This document shows, piece after piece, positions 43,106-55,648 of a DNA stretch of 64,000 nt. The notes beneath the pieces are model-generated. The model was not told the origin of the DNA. It saw only the letters and a program-made list of their open reading frames with translations, and ran no database searches. Positions within the stretch are counted from its first letter, which is position 1. The number at the start of each line of letters is the position of its first letter. Made by a program: the position numbers and the translations under genes. Source of the stretch: Ceratopteris richardii (taxonomy: Eukaryota; Streptophyta; Polypodiopsida; Polypodiales; Pteridaceae); assembly GCA_020310875.1 (NCBI GenBank), contig MU260074.1, positions 701,001 to 765,000 of the forward strand. The letters are read 5' to 3'.

Positions 43106-44095
43106 TTTTGGTAAATTTGGCAAGCCTTGATTCTTGACCAAATATCAAGGTTTATCTCATAAAGTTTTGAGTAGTTACTCATAAGACACATATGAACACC
43201 TCTTGTAAAAGCAATGAGATTTAACACTTGAGATAAATGTAAAAAGAGAGTATTGAAAGAATCCCATGGAATTACGAGATGGAAGTCATATCCACCTAGT
43301 AGTTGGAATAAATTTAATCAAGATCCTAAAAGGGAGGATCACTTTTAGGTGGGAGATTCAAAATTTAAATTTACCTCATATCTATAAAAACCACATGATC
43401 TCTTAATCGTGGGTAGATAAGAGGGAATAAGGACTCTTTGAGCTTCAAGCTTGTGGCTATACTAGTGCCACACATATATGAGTAAGTCTAAATCATCTTC
43501 TTTGTATCATAAATTCATAATCATAGAAATTTGATTTAGTTAGTGCAAGTTACTTTATATGTACTATTACTTGTTGTTAGGACTTAATTTCAGTGAATTT
43601 GTTTTCATAAGGTCTCAATGTATACTCATCCAAATGATGTGATTCAAGTAGGCATATGTTTTTGAGACTTTCTAATTGTGAGATATCAATTTCCATATCA
43701 TATGAATCAGTAGATTGTGAGATAAATTCTCTGCAAGTCACCTATGTCTACTCACTATCATCCTCCTGAAAAGTCAAGATTACACCCTCAACTTCTTAAC
43801 ATTATTTCTCATCATATACTCATCCTAAATTATTGAGATAACTTCATATAGCAAGCTTAGGACTTAACTTAGCTATTTCTAAAAGCTCTTGGGTAAGTTG
43901 CAATCAGTGAGTGAGCACTGAGTAACATTTTGAGAAGAACTAAGTCTATAAATAGCAAGTTTTTGCAATCTTTCAACCTTGAAAGTTATCTGTGTTGACA
44001 TAACTATTTGAAGGTGATGCCCCAAGGTATAGTGTGGATAAAATTGCATATTTGGGAATCTAAAGGGGTTTATTAAGGTACTCTAAAGCTACATT
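43106..44095 (+). repeat. 3' LTR of element I (outer edge approximate)
   Basis: Starts TTTTGGTAAATTTGGCAAGC, matching the 5' LTR, and carries the shared TCTATAAAAACC block near 43380. The outer edge is about 44085-44103, just before integrase traces of H. No clear target duplication was seen. Confidence 0.8.
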
Positions 44096-46770
44096 GGTAG
44101 GTGCACAACAAGATTTGTGTAGCACCACCTCATCTTTGGAGTGTATCCAACCATCTCCTAAAACATTTGGGAACAAAACATGGATTTCATTCAAGAAGGG
44201 TACAAAAAGGAGCAGGCTTCCATTGGACCTTATTGAAACCAACATATGGGTACCAACAAAGATGGCCTCCTTGCGAGTAAATAGGTCCTTTGATATCTTT
44301 TTTATGATCACATAAGAATGAAATGGTTGTATTGTATGAAGTAAAAGGTTGAAGTGTTTACTCACTTCAAAGTTTTTGAAGCACTTGTCAAAAAAGAAAT
44401 GAGAAATTACACAAAGGTTCTTAAATCAAATGGAGGGAGAGAATACCTCTCAAATGAGTTTTTACATTTTTAAGTCATAATTTTGTCAATAGTCAATATA
44501 CATGCAGTTGTCCACCCCATCAAAATGGGGTTGCAGAGAGGAAAATTAAGTGGCAAGATTGATGCTCAAGAAAATCAATGTGCCTAATTGCTCTTGGGTA
44601 GATGCACTAGGTATAACCATCGAAATCATGAATAGGTGCTTCAGTTTAGGTTTAAATGCTTTGAATCCATATAAAACATTATATGGTAAGAAACCTAACC
44701 CATCTCATCTTCAAATTTTTAATTGTGTATGTTACGTGCATGTGCCTTATGAGTTGAGGCATAAACTTGAAGCAAAGGCTGAAAGGTGTATATTTCTTGA
44801 GTTCTCAAGTGTGAAATGGGGTTCTTGATGTTATACTACTAAAACTAAAGTTTTAAGGTATGAATAGATGTTATTTTTGACGAATTTTCGCCATGATATA
44901 GTGTGAAACATTCATTGAAAATTGAGAACATACATGATGTAGAGAGAAGACATCTAGAAGACCAAGAAAGTGTAGATATCTCTAGTCCTTCAAATTCAAA
45001 GGAAACATTAGAGATCATTCACACATCTAGATGGAAAAGGAGATTGAGAAGCAAGCCTACTTCAAGTGAAGAAACGTCTATGAGAAGCAAAGGAAAGGAG
45101 GAAGGATAGGAATGAGACAATCCATTGGTAGAGATGGATAGTTGTAGTCAAGGAGAGTTTGAAAGAATAGAAACTCCAAATGTAAAGAAATAAAAAGAAA
45201 TAAGGAAGAGGTCCTTTCGAAGCACTCAAGAGAGAATAAGCTCAACAAGAGAAACATATTCAATTTAGTGATTAATTTATGACTTTTCCATTGCCAAACA
45301 TTATGCATACATGAGTCAAGTAGTTGCATGTAAAGAGGCTAGTAATCGTTTTTAGACTGCAAGAAATAATGAAGAATGGAACCAAGCCATGCAAGAACAA
45401 TTAAAAGAATTAAAGGAGAAGCACACTTGCTCATTGGTTTATAAGACCATAGACATGAAGGTTATTGAAAAAAAAAATGGGTTTACAAGGTGAATAGGAA
45501 TTCGAATTGCAACATATATAGGTATAAAGTAGGGAAGGTTGTCTAAGGATTTGCACAAACCCATCACCTTGAATTTGGGATAATTTCATCCCTACAAAAA
45601 GGATGAATACAAGGAGAACTTGCATTGCAATTGCAACCTCAAAGATTTGTTATATCCACCAACTAGGTGTAAAACATGTGACATAAATGAGAATATTTTT
45701 ATGGAATACCTTAATAGCTTTGAAGATCAAAGGTATTCTCATCTTTTTTTTAGATTAAAGAAGGCTTATTATGTCCTCTAGGGAGCCTTGAGATCTTGGA
45801 ACCAAAGGCTAATGGAACACTGAGCCAAATGTGGCTACAAACAAAGTTACATAAACTAGTCATTATACATGAAGAAAGTGATCTTCTTGTCTACATTTTA
45901 TGCCGGTGATGATATTCTTATAGGGAATGATGAAGCAAGCATTACAGAGATCAAGAAGAAGCTTGAAAAACACTTTAAGATCTCAAATTCCCTAGGCATA
46001 GAAGTAATCTACAAGAAGCAAGGCATATACGTCATGTAAAGGAAGTACACTTGTGATGTACTAGGAAACTATGAATATGTAATTAAATAACTGTTGCAAA
46101 TACATTGGATGTGAATGTAAAGATGAGTGCACATGAGGGAGAGCACATTGAAGATGTTACTTTTTATAGATCCATTGTAAGGATCTTTTAATTGTGGGAT
46201 TCTTACTAGGCTAGACATCATGTAACATGAGTTTTCTCACATTTCATGCAAACTCCTAGAGCACAACACTTGGTGGAATCCAAGAGGGTTCTTAGATACC
46301 GCAGAGGCACTAAAAATTATGGTTGTGTATACTTATGATGAGCATTTTGTCGAGAGTGTCATTTTGCTGCATATGATGAGCACATATACACTATGTATGC
46401 TTTTGTAGATACTGCTTATGTACGTCCATGTGGTCATTGATATAGCAGTTATGTTTTTGCATAAAGCCTTTTACGTTTGAAAAAAAGGGTTGTGGTGAGG
46501 TTTTTTAACTACGAGACACTTGATGGAATCAAAGTGGGTTCTTAGATACCTCAAAGGCAGTAAAAAGTATGGTTGTTTATACTTAGGATGAGCATTTTGT
46601 GGAGAGTGTCATTTTTCTCCATGTAATGAGCACATATAGACTATGCATGCTTTTGTGGATACCGCTTATGTACGTCCATGTGGTCATTGATATAGCAGTT
46701 ATGTTTTTGCATAAAGCCTTTTATGTTTGACAAAGAGGGTTGTGGTGAGGTTTTCTTAACTAAGAGACAC
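44096..46770 (+). mobile_element. Element H, second piece: copia integrase-RT-RNase H
   Basis: Integrase traces at about 44150-44830 (FKKGTKRSRLPLDLIETNIW, later YKTLYGKKPNPSHLQIFNCV and LRHKLEAKAERCIFL) are followed by RT traces from about 45340 (NEEWNQAMQEQLKELKEKHT) to 46330 with a late MSAHEGEHIEDVTFY block. The order continues that of the piece left of element I. Many breaks; no 3' LTR recognised. Confidence 0.72.
46267..46767 (+). repeat. About 250-bp tandem duplication at the RNase H end of H
   Basis: Two units starting at CACTTGGTGGAATCC (46267) and CACTTGATGGAATC (46517) share a 250-bp sequence including GTACGTCCATGTGGTCATTG and the GGGTTGTGGTGAGGTTTT end, with about 8-10% differences. 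The duplicated block carries RNase H traces. Confidence 0.88.
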
Positions 46771-47129
46771 CCAGATGTCGAGATCTCTTTGATGATGTAG
46801 GTGGAAGAATTACCCAGCCTCGCCATAGGAGATGTTTGATAGTTGTTGATAGGTCCGACTTCTTTTGGGAAACTGATTATATGCAATGGAGTCAATAATT
46901 CACTATCCAAGTAAACATGTTAGTACTTGCAGTTTTATGAGGTTTTGATAGTAGTCATATGCTCATTTTGTAGAGCGTACTTATTTTGGTTTTGTCAACT
47001 TTAGAATTGTCGATTTAATCCTTGATAGGAATATTGGTGGGAGCACATTTATTCTCATCATCGTTCTTTGAGCTTTAGTGGTGTTTGGACTCTTCTAGCT
47101 CCATTATTGTTCTATTCAATTGTCTACCA
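46771..47129. other. No feature recognised
   Basis: AT-rich sequence between H and J. It may include the 5' end of J, but no LTR edge could be supported. Confidence 0.45.
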
Positions 47130-50100
47130 TCATGGCATCAGAGGTCTCAGCCATGTTTGGTGGATCAGGGTCTAGTGCTAGTGTTACAAGGAGGAGCAAT
47201 AACTTATAGGGAAAAGACCATTTTGACATCCGAAAATTTGATGGAACAAAATTTGCTCTATGGTAGAATCCGATTAAAGATATGTTGATTCAAAGGAGGC
47301 AATGGAAGCTAGTAAATGGAATCTCAAAGAGGCTTGAAGATATTTGGGATGAGTTAGATGAAATGGCTAGGTCTACCATTCAATTGCACCTAGCAGAAAA
47401 TGTTTACTTTATAGTATTAGACTGTGAAAGTGGAGACGACCTTTGGAAAGAGTTATGCAGTACATATGAAAAAGAGATAGCATCAAAGAAAGTGTATCTG
47501 ACAAGAAAGTTATATGACCTTCACATGAAGCACAAAGATAGTGTTGCTACTCATCTAAATGCATTTGCTGCTATATTCTCCTAGTTACAGGCTCAAAAAA
47601 TGGATATGGATAATGAAATGAAAGTATTCTTGTTGTTGTGCACCTTGCCATCATCATGGGATACATTTTGCACACCTATTAGCAATAGTGCACTTGGTGG
47701 TGAACTGATCTATGATGACATATGTGGAGCACTTCTAAGATAGCAGATTTGTAGGAAATATATGGTTGGCACTCAGAGTGGAAATGCATAAATTTTTTGT
47801 GATTCTTACCAAGGAAAGAATCAGCAATGCAATAGGAGCAAGTATAAGAAAAAGAATGGTCAACAGAATAAGAGTAGAAGTAAATCAAGGAAGAGGGATA
47901 TCGAATGTCATTATTTTGATAAGGAAAGGACACATGAAGAAAGATTGTTATGCATTAAGGAATGCTAAAGGTAAAGGACAAAATGTTGATGTGCATGTTA
48001 AATAGTTACTTGCACCATCTACTTTGACTGTGAAGATTGAAGAAATTAATGTTATTTTTTATGATGTTGATGTGTTAACCCTTGATAGTAATATGTCAAT
48101 TGAGGCTCTTTTGGCTGATTCTCTTTCCCACACATGGATGCTAGATTCTATTGCTTCTTTCCATGTGACACCACATTGATAATGGTTCTCTAATTATGCA
48201 GCAAAGCCTCTTGGTATCATGAGACTTGGTGGCTCTTACTAGTGTGACATTGTGCGGATTGGAGATGTGGTTGTGTAGTTCATTGATGGTTCAAAATTTA
48301 CTATGCATAATGTACACCATGAGCCTCACTTATCATGCAGTTTGATGTGAGTTGGTCAACTTGATGACCTTCTTTACAATATGTTCTTCTAACCTTAGTC
48401 CTTTCGCATATCAAAGGGCAATATGATTATTGCAAAAGGAAGAAAAGTTGCCTCACTTTATCCTTTATTTATACCACAGAAAGAACACTTGTTAGCTGTT
48501 TCTGAATAGCCTATGGCTTGTATTTGGCATGGTCATTTTGGCCATATATCGCATAGTAGAATGGAAAATCTTTCTCATTCTATGTACTTACCTGTGTTAT
48601 CTTTTTTTTATTTTTCATTTTGTGACCATTTTCAATATGGAAGCAAACCAAAAATGTGCATAGAGTGCACATTGACTCTTCAATTTAGGCTTTAGATACT
48701 TGTTCATAGATATTTGTGTGGTCCTATGCCCACAAGGTCCTTAGGTGGTTGTCTTTACTTTGTCACTTTCATAGATGATGCTACTAGAAAAGTTTGTGTA
48801 TATCCTATCAAATCGAAGGATGACGTATTTCCTACTTTTAGAAAATGGCTTGCTTCATTTGAGACTAAAAAAGGAACTATGCTCAAAGCTTTATGTTCAC
48901 ATAATGGAGGTGAGTGTACCTCACATGAATTCAACTTTTGGTGCTAGTCTAGGAATTCATAGAGAGTTTACAACTACTTATACCCTAGTATAGAATGTTG
49001 TAGTTGAAAGGATGAATAGAAGCATTCAGGGTAGAGTAGTCTCTATGTTGCATCATGCAAATCTTTCACAAGGATTTTTGGTAGAAGCAGTATTGACTTT
49101 AGTTCATGTGGTTAACCTTTCACCTAGTACTGCCAAAGGTCAAAAAGTGGCACAAGAGTTATGGAGAGGGAATCCACCATATTATGATCATCTCTGAGCT
49201 CTTGTGTGTGAATCATATGTTCATATACCCAAGAATCTTAGACAAAAGTTGGACCATAAGTCACAAAAATGCATTTTTCTTGCATATGGTCGAAAAAGAC
49301 AATTTGGATATCGCTTATGGGATATTGAAACATGGACAATGATCAAAAGTAATGATGTCATTCTCAATGAGTCTAAGATGCATAAACAAGCGATTAAGGA
49401 GGTTGAAGTGAGAAGTGTTGTGTTTGAGGATACTAGTCCTCCAGTTAACATGCATAAAAATGTTGCACATAGGGATATTCAAGAGAATCTTTGATGAGAT
49501 CAGTTTAAAAATGTTCTTGTTCAACAACCATTGAGATGCTCTAGATGTATCTCACATCCACTTGATAGATATGTTCTAGGTTTAGGTTTTTTTATGCTAA
49601 TAGATGCCGATGAGATTTATTGCTATTTGAAGCTATGCAGATAGAGGATCATGTCAAGTGGAAGCATGTCATGAATATTGAGTTGGATTCTATTCACAAG
49701 AATGGTATGTGGGATTTAGTACCATTGACAAAGGGCAGGAAAGCTTTACCATGTAAATGGGTATATAAGGTAAAATTCACATCAGATAGTGCTTCTCCAA
49801 AGTATAAAGCACAACTTGTTGCAAATGGTTTAAGCAAGAACATGGTGTTGATTTCAAGGAAATCTTCTCTACACTGGTCAAGATGACTACCCTACCCATG
49901 TTGCTTGGATTCATTGCAATAGAGGACTTAGAGCTAGTCCAAATGGCTGTGAAAATTGCTCTCCTGCATGAAGATCTTACAGACGATATCTATATGGAAC
50001 AACAAGAGGGTTATGTAGTTCCTAGGAAGCAAAGTCTAGTTTGTAAGCTCAATTATGGATTTAAACAGTCCCCTAGACAATGGTACCAAAAGTTTGATGA

Positions 50101-50260
50101 TTTTTTGAAGTCTCAAGACTATTCTCAAAGCAATGAGGATCATTGTCTCTACACAAAGAGATGCTCAGATGGCACATTGATATGCTTGGTACTTTATGTC
50201 TATGATATGTTGATTGCTGGGAAGTCCTCTTATGACTTGTCAATTCTCAAAAAGAGGTCC
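47130..50260 (+). mobile_element. Element J: copia remnant, gag to RT
   Basis: Gag traces from 47133 (RRQWKLVNGISKR, LHLAENVYFIVLDCESGDDL, LYDLHMKHKDSVATHLNAF); knuckle-end HMKKDCYALRNAKGKGQN near 47930; a protease trace near 48135; pre-integrase (WHGHFGHISHSRMENLS); integrase (CGPMPTRSLGGCLYFVTFID, SHNGGECTSHEF, about 48710-49200); RT from about 49620 (NGMWDLVPLTKGRKALPCKW) to a YVYDM catalytic box near 50200. The sequence stops within RT where unit K1 starts. No LTR seen; many breaks. Its gag resembles that of G. Confidence 0.82.
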
Positions 50261-51765
50261 ATTCTTCATATGCTCTTAATTGGTCTGTAGTCTAATTCCT
50301 CTTTGGTAACTTTGGAGCATTTTTTTTTATTTTCTTCGTTGTACTTCCAATATCCTTTTCCCATCAAGAAATTTTTCATCCTGAATCTCGGAGCATGGAA
50401 GTTTTTCTTGTCCATCTTAACGCTCATAATCTAACTCATTCACTCTGTGTTTGCGATTTTTCTAGCCATTCACAACACTGCAAAATGCTATAAGCAACAC
50501 TTCTGCTTGAACAGTGTTGCACTCTGACGTGATAGTTCGATCTCAATAAAAGCATAGTTTTCATGTATCGACAGTACATGGAATCACTTGAAATTCAAGA
50601 TCTCAAATATATGAGTCTTGCCAAATGCAAGTTATAGTTTTGCAAACTGACCTGGTTTTTTTATGGGCTCCACATTGCAAGCTCAAAATGGAGGTAGAGA
50701 TGGCTTTGAAACTTCAATCTAACGAAAAAAATGATCCTTAAGGAATAACTCTCAAAAATATTTTGAGGTCTTCTACCTTCATGCCAACTTTTGTAGCAAT
50801 CTCAGGTTTTTTGAGAACCACACTTTCTCCATTTCTTGTCGCATGCTCTTCACCATCGGCCTTCTCCATGAGATTATTGCAGCCACACTGGCTCTAGATA
50901 CCATGTCATGAGGAACGCAATAAGGAAGAGATCTCATACATGCACTCTCACCGTCAAAGAGGACCACATACAAAGATTGAGGCAAGGAATAATGATTTTC
51001 TTCTTCTTCTTCTATTACATAAAAGGAATGGACAAGTATGACCTTAAATTCAAGAATACCACAAGTGCAATATATAAAGATCAATGCATAAGAACAGACC
51101 TAATCTGAAAATGAGTGAGCTGGCAAGAAACAAATGTGCCATCACTCTCGATAGATAAATCTAATAAAGCTCAATGAAGTGTCCCTGACATATACTGTTT
51201 TGACAACTTTAAATCTCAAAGAAACGAAAAAGAGATACGTCTCATCCTAGATCATCACCTATTGATCTTAATATCTCAACAATGGAGATCCTCGAGGAAC
51301 ACAAGTATTAGTTGATTACATCTTCTTTTAGTGCCCCTTGTGGTTCACTATTGATAGGTAACTATTTCTCCATGCTTCTTCTCATGATAATACATATATT
51401 TGGCCACAACTCCCACTGCAAATGTAATGTCTAGTTTTGTAGCTACAATAGCATACATGAAACTACCAAAATAGATTGATAAGTAATCTAGGCCATGAAA
51501 TTATTTTCCTCATTTATTTCGGGGCAATCATCCTTTTTTAGTTTCACATATGTAGCTAAATTTGTACTTTATATCTTGTAGCCATCCATATTGAACCCAT
51601 GTAGTATTTGTTGAAGCATCATTCTTATATAGGGGTGGTATATTTTATCTACATCAAGAAGCTATCATTTGGATTCTGTCAAAAACTTCCATGGTAGAAT
51701 TTTGTATATTTTCTCATTTTTTGTTATTTTTCATAAGCATTTTTTTATGGATCATTTGCCAATAT
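50261..51765 (-). mobile_element. Unit K1: copia-derived block in RNase H - LTR - gag order
   Basis: On the minus strand, from right to left: RT/RNase H traces (about 51760-51290, including an SFMYAIVATKLDITFAVGVV-type block), a 378-bp LTR (50904-51281), a PBS-like TGGTATCTAGAGC, then the start of gag down to 50261. In a normal element the gag start would follow the 5' LTR and RNase H would precede the 3' LTR, so this is one LTR joined to both ends of an internal region. A second copy with the same order is K2. Confidence 0.72.
50904..51281 (-). repeat. LTR inside unit K1
   Basis: Plus-strand ends TGTCATGAGG and ATCTCAACA give TGTTGAGAT...CATGACA in element orientation. The PBS-like site abuts it on the left. 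About 60 bp near 51180-51242 are absent from K2. Confidence 0.65.
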
Positions 51766-52220
51766 AAAAGCCTAGAGCTTCAAACTTGTAAAAGCAGAAA
51801 AAGAGAGCTCAAATTCCATGAGTACGAAGTGTTTGAGCTTGGCAATCAATGAAGCAATCAATCACCAAAAATCATATCAAATTAGATCTTCAACTTTCCT
51901 AGATATTAGGAAAGTGAATTGATTCTGTTCAAAAAAATATCATGCCTTGATTCGAATTCAAGTTTAACTTGAAGTCTTCCAACACTTAAACAATCTATAT
52001 AAATATCTCAAAAAACTTGTACAATACTTTGAAGAAATATACATACAATTTAGGTAAATATTGTTTTATTCCATTTCTCTACACCATCTTCATCAAGAAT
52101 AGTGAACTTGCAAAGGCCGCTTCTCTCTCTAGAGAGCTCTTAATTGGACGACTCAACATTAATTGGAAAGACATCAATTTGTACCTTATGAGCAACTTAT
52201 TTTCAAGAGGAAAGTTAAAA
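51766..52220. other. No feature recognised
   Basis: AT-rich DNA between K1 and the first LRR-gene 3' end. Only short frames are present. Confidence 0.45.
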
Positions 52221-53130
52221 TAAAAGGTTTATAATTGGCCGAAAAGATTTAAGCAAGCTGTAGATTTCCCGTGGAAGGTTTTTCCAAAAGAGACAACACA
52301 AGAAAGTCATTCTATAAAGGTTCACTAATTAGAAAGCAGGTGAATGTCAGTTGTTTGTATAACAATATGAGTTAACAAGTAGTAGTACAACAATTCATCC
52401 ATATAATTCTTCGTTGAATTATTCTCCATCTCTGAAGCAAAGGTATTCATTCTTAATTGTAGAGCCTTCCATTCTAGAAAACTCAAGTTTTTCGTCTTTG
52501 GCTTTAGATTCTTTTTTTTTTTTTTTTTAAATGGAGGTTCGGCCGAGGCCTACTCCCCCTGACTTTAACTTTGAAATGAACAACTGTACAAGGAAGGGCA
52601 TAGTACCCATGGGACCCCCCTTATCCCACAAGAACAGGGGCAGACAAGGTAGACGGCCCGAAGGCCCATACAACGGATTAACGCCCGAAGGCCAGATACA
52701 ACGCCCAAAGGCCAGATACAACGCCCGAAGGCCAGATAGAACGCCCGAAGGCAGTTTACAGTGTCCCGCAGCGCAGGGGGGTTGAACCCTCGCCCCCGCC
52801 TCAAGAGGCGAGGGACCCAACCAATCGACCTGGCATCTTGGGACTTTGGCTTTAGATTCTTCCTATGATGTGAGTGAGCTCTCATAATGAAATCCAATAT
52901 TCACAATCTTTAATCAACAAATACATTTGCTTGATATGTCATAATTGGAAAAATATTATGCTATGCCCAATGTTCATTTACATCAAATACTTGTGTGCTT
53001 AAAGGAGCCACACTCCTCTTATGTTCTTTACGCTCGATGTGAGTTTGTTAATCATGATCATCAAATTGTTAGTATTGGTCATGTTTTGTAGGGGGAGGGC
53101 TTCGTTAATTTCCAATACGAGATTGTAGGT
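52221..53130 (-). pseudogene. Older copy of an LRR-gene 3' end, split by a SINE
   Basis: Aligns by eye with 55345-55700. Shared blocks: GCAAGCTGTAG near 52255, TTAATTGTAGAGCCTTCCATTCTAG-type near 52453, the GGCTTTAGATTCTTC block, GAGCCACACTC near 53005, and TTTTGTAGG-GGGAGGGCTTC near 53084. The last two lie in the acidic-tail coding part of the other copy, but no open tail frame remains here. It holds a SINE at 52514-52843. Interpretation as a decayed tandem duplicate of the 55.3-56.2 kb gene is inference from this match. Confidence 0.6.
52514..52843 (-). mobile_element. tRNA-headed SINE with a LINE-like tail (330 bp)
   Basis: Flanked by an 18-bp target duplication CTTTGGCTTTAGATTCTT (52496-52513 and 52844-52861). 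Read on the minus strand: a tRNA-like head with a B-box GGGTTCAACCC near 52780-52790 and an A-box-like GGTCGATTGG upstream; a GC-rich body with four 20-bp units ACGCCCGAAGGCCAGATACA (52681-52760, plus-strand sense); then a tail of about 130 bp ending in poly-A. The tail matches the 3' end of the LINE at 56261: shared GGCCTACTC/AGCCTACTC, GTACAA..AAGGG, CC(A/C)(T/C)GGGACCCCCC and TCCCACAA blocks. The clean target duplication suggests it is fairly recent. Confidence 0.88.
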
Positions 53131-53744
53131 GGTTAAACGGAGGAAGAATGTTCTATGAACATGTGTCCAAGTGGTAGAAGACATGGGTTTTGAGAGTCCA
53201 AAGTCTCTTGGAGAACCCTTCTAGCTTATTAGGGAATTGTCGAGAAAGAGTCTGTAAGACTATGGTTTGAACCTTGATTTATTTACTCCCAATTAAAGAG
53301 TTTTGACCCTTAAGATTGATATTCTCTAAGAGTATGGTATTGAACCCTTAAGTAGGCCTCTCAAGCCTTTGTACTTGCACATACAAGCGTGGAAGGAATC
53401 CTCTTGGAAGCAGTGCTAGAGCCACATGTTTTTATGTAACTTCCAACATTCAAATGCCTTAGATTAGAATCTATGTGGATGGGAAATTGGCAATCTCTTC
53501 TCACATTTTCTTGCTTGGTCTAGAATTAGTATATACATGTGGATTTGGTTGGGTGGATATGTGCATCTCTGACCCCCTTATAGGATATGGTTAAATTTTT
53601 TGTTCCTTTTGTTAGCCTTTGCTTGGAGTGCTTCTTAATTAGACTACTTCTTTCATAACAAAATCACTTGCGAATGAATAATATAGATTAGAATTTTGTG
53701 TTACGACACCTCTACTTCAAGAAATAGAGATAAAGATTAAAAAA
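53131..53744. other. No feature recognised
   Basis: Sequence between the older LRR-gene copy and LINE L3. It could include L3's 5' region; no frame supports this. Confidence 0.45.
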
Positions 53745-55275
53745 AATAAGGGCAAGATTCGGTCCTAGCATTATTTGTTAGTGGCTTCAAGATAAATGCT
53801 CTGATCCATATTTGGTACCTCTTCAAGAGACCAAAATCATTGGCAAAGAGGTTGTAAAGAAATTATTAAAAAATTTTCATCTTGTGTGTGGTTTTCCACC
53901 TTGCACCTAAGGACTATGTTGGCTCGACTACTACCATCAAGCATGGTATCATGCTGAGACTTGTGGACACCCTCAAGGATCAAAAGTATTAGCAACAGAT
54001 TACAACTTCTTTTAGAGGCCTCGTTGTGGTATCACCATTGTTTGGATCTATGCACCCAAGCTTGATACCAATAGACATGTTTCCTTACAACCATTGGGAT
54101 CTTAGTCTATAGATATAATCCTTTGGAAGTTCTTTAGCATGATGAAAGCTGAGTACGATGATGGAAAGAAAGAGCGAATGCTATCGATGGTCTAGAGAAG
54201 GACTGATACGACTCGATGAAGGTCCATCATGATTTGGCAGAATTCAATAATGGGTGTGGATTCTCTTGGTTAAACCTCTATGCTCAAGCTGATGTATGAA
54301 AAGCTAGACTAGCTAGAATTATCATAGATAAGTTGGGCATCCCATCACTTACTTACTATGTGGAACATGTTGTTTTTTATCACTATTCCATGTTGTTCAC
54401 ATTCAAATAACACACTCATCATAGGAAAGATACATAGTTCCATGCCAATCCTAAGACCTTCTCCCTTCGCTTGGTTTGTGAGGAGTTGACCTTGACCTAG
54501 AAGTAGAACATAAGCCATTGCTCCCCTCGAACAAGGTGCTGGATTGTGATAGTGATGAAGATGCAAAAATATTATATTCAAGACTCAAATGGAATTGCAA
54601 AATGGATATATTATGTAAATGATTGATGGCCTTCGTGTGGAGTGCAAAACGGATGAAGAGAAGAGCTCTTTTATTTTGAACCACTTTACCCAGCATTGGA
54701 GGGTGACCATGCTACTTTCTCCTCATGGAAGAGATATTGTGGTCACCATCTTTATAGTTAGAACAAAAAGAATGCCGCAGAATATGTTGTTGCTTCTTGA
54801 TTCTGCTTTCACTAAGATGGAGATTGTAGGAGCGGTTGAGTCTATTCAAAATGGTGAAAGCGTATTTGTGGATGGTCTCACCAACGAGTTTTTCTTCAAA
54901 TCCTTGAAGGAAGTTTTGGTGACCCCATAATTTTTGGCTTGACGGGAAGGGATGCGCTTTGGTATGCTCTTCAATAAAGGTGTAATTAAACATATTCAGA
55001 AAAAGAAAAGAGTCTTAAAAGAAGGTGAAAATTTTCAGGCCAATTTCCATGTTGGAAAGGACCTATAAGATCTTCACTACTAAGGTTCTGGTTAATTGGC
55101 GAGGATCAATGGGCACCAAAACGGGTCCACTAAAGGTAGGTTCATCCGTGAGGCCGCCATCATTGATGTTTGGCAAGGAGTTGCCTTTGGAGAGGAATCT
55201 TAGCCGGATGTGGTCTTTCTCAAAATCTATTTCAACAAAGATTACGATAAACTCTATTGATACTTCATTGCTGAT
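53745..55275 (+). mobile_element. LINE L3: decayed L1-type LINE (endonuclease to RT)
   Basis: Plus-strand traces in ORF2 order. The APE endonuclease start SDPYLVPLQETKIIGKEVVK (about 53795-53860) still has the catalytic QE pair. A YAPK trace follows near 54045, then the pre-RT and RT opening FVDGLTNEFFFKSLKEVLVT (about 54865-54925), and GVIKHIQKK and FREAAIIDVWQGVAF-type blocks to 55200. These align with the complete ORF2 of the LINE at 56.3-60.2 kb but with several frame changes and stops. No ORF1, tail or target duplication was identified. It is older than the other LINE. Confidence 0.78.
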
Positions 55276-55648
55276 ATAAGAAACAGCTGCATATGCGGAG
55301 GAAAGGGATGATGAAGGAGAAAAAGGAAGTGAAGAATAAAAACAAAATATAAAGTTTATAACTGGCCGAATTGAACTAAGCAAGCTGTAGTTTTTCGCGT
55401 GGAAGGTTTGTCCAAACAGATGACACACGAAATTCAATCTACAAAGCTTCACAAATTAGAAAGCCTTCATTCTGAATTGTTAATTGTAGAGCCTTTCATT
55501 CTGGAAGACTCAAGTTCTCCGTCTTCGGTTTAAGATTCTTCGTATAATGTCAGCGACGTTCCGCAATACCTCTGTGCAGAAACAAGCCACACTCGTCCTA
55601 TCTTCGTTATCTTCAATGTCAAGTTGTGCATCTTGATTGTCAAATTGT

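Larger units (their letters stand above)
38110..44095 (+). mobile_element. Element I: old Ty1/copia retrotransposon inserted in H
   Basis: Related LTRs lie at 38110 to about 39010 and 43106 to about 44095. Between them: gag with an RG-rich knuckle region (GRGRGGRQGRGRLQ near 39590, CGICGLTNLTTEKC near 39655); a protease trace near 40030; GAG-pre-integrase; integrase (VHTDVWGPSKEPS, GDGGGEYLSHEF, about 40600-40970); RT with the YVDD box near 42125; and RNase H to about 42860. A purine tract (near 43095-43105) precedes the 3' LTR. Closely related in protein to element C. The LTRs differ at roughly one position in nine, so it is old, and it has many breaks. Confidence 0.88.

Noticed and set aside
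47133-47146. TGGCATCAGAGG as the primer-binding site of element J
   Set aside because: It overlaps the gag start codon region of J and no LTR edge lies next to it.
53160-53295. A tRNA-like SINE head (TGTCCAAGTGGT and GGTTTGAACC)
   Set aside because: The two boxes are more than 100 bp apart, too far for a Pol III promoter, and there is no tail or target duplication.
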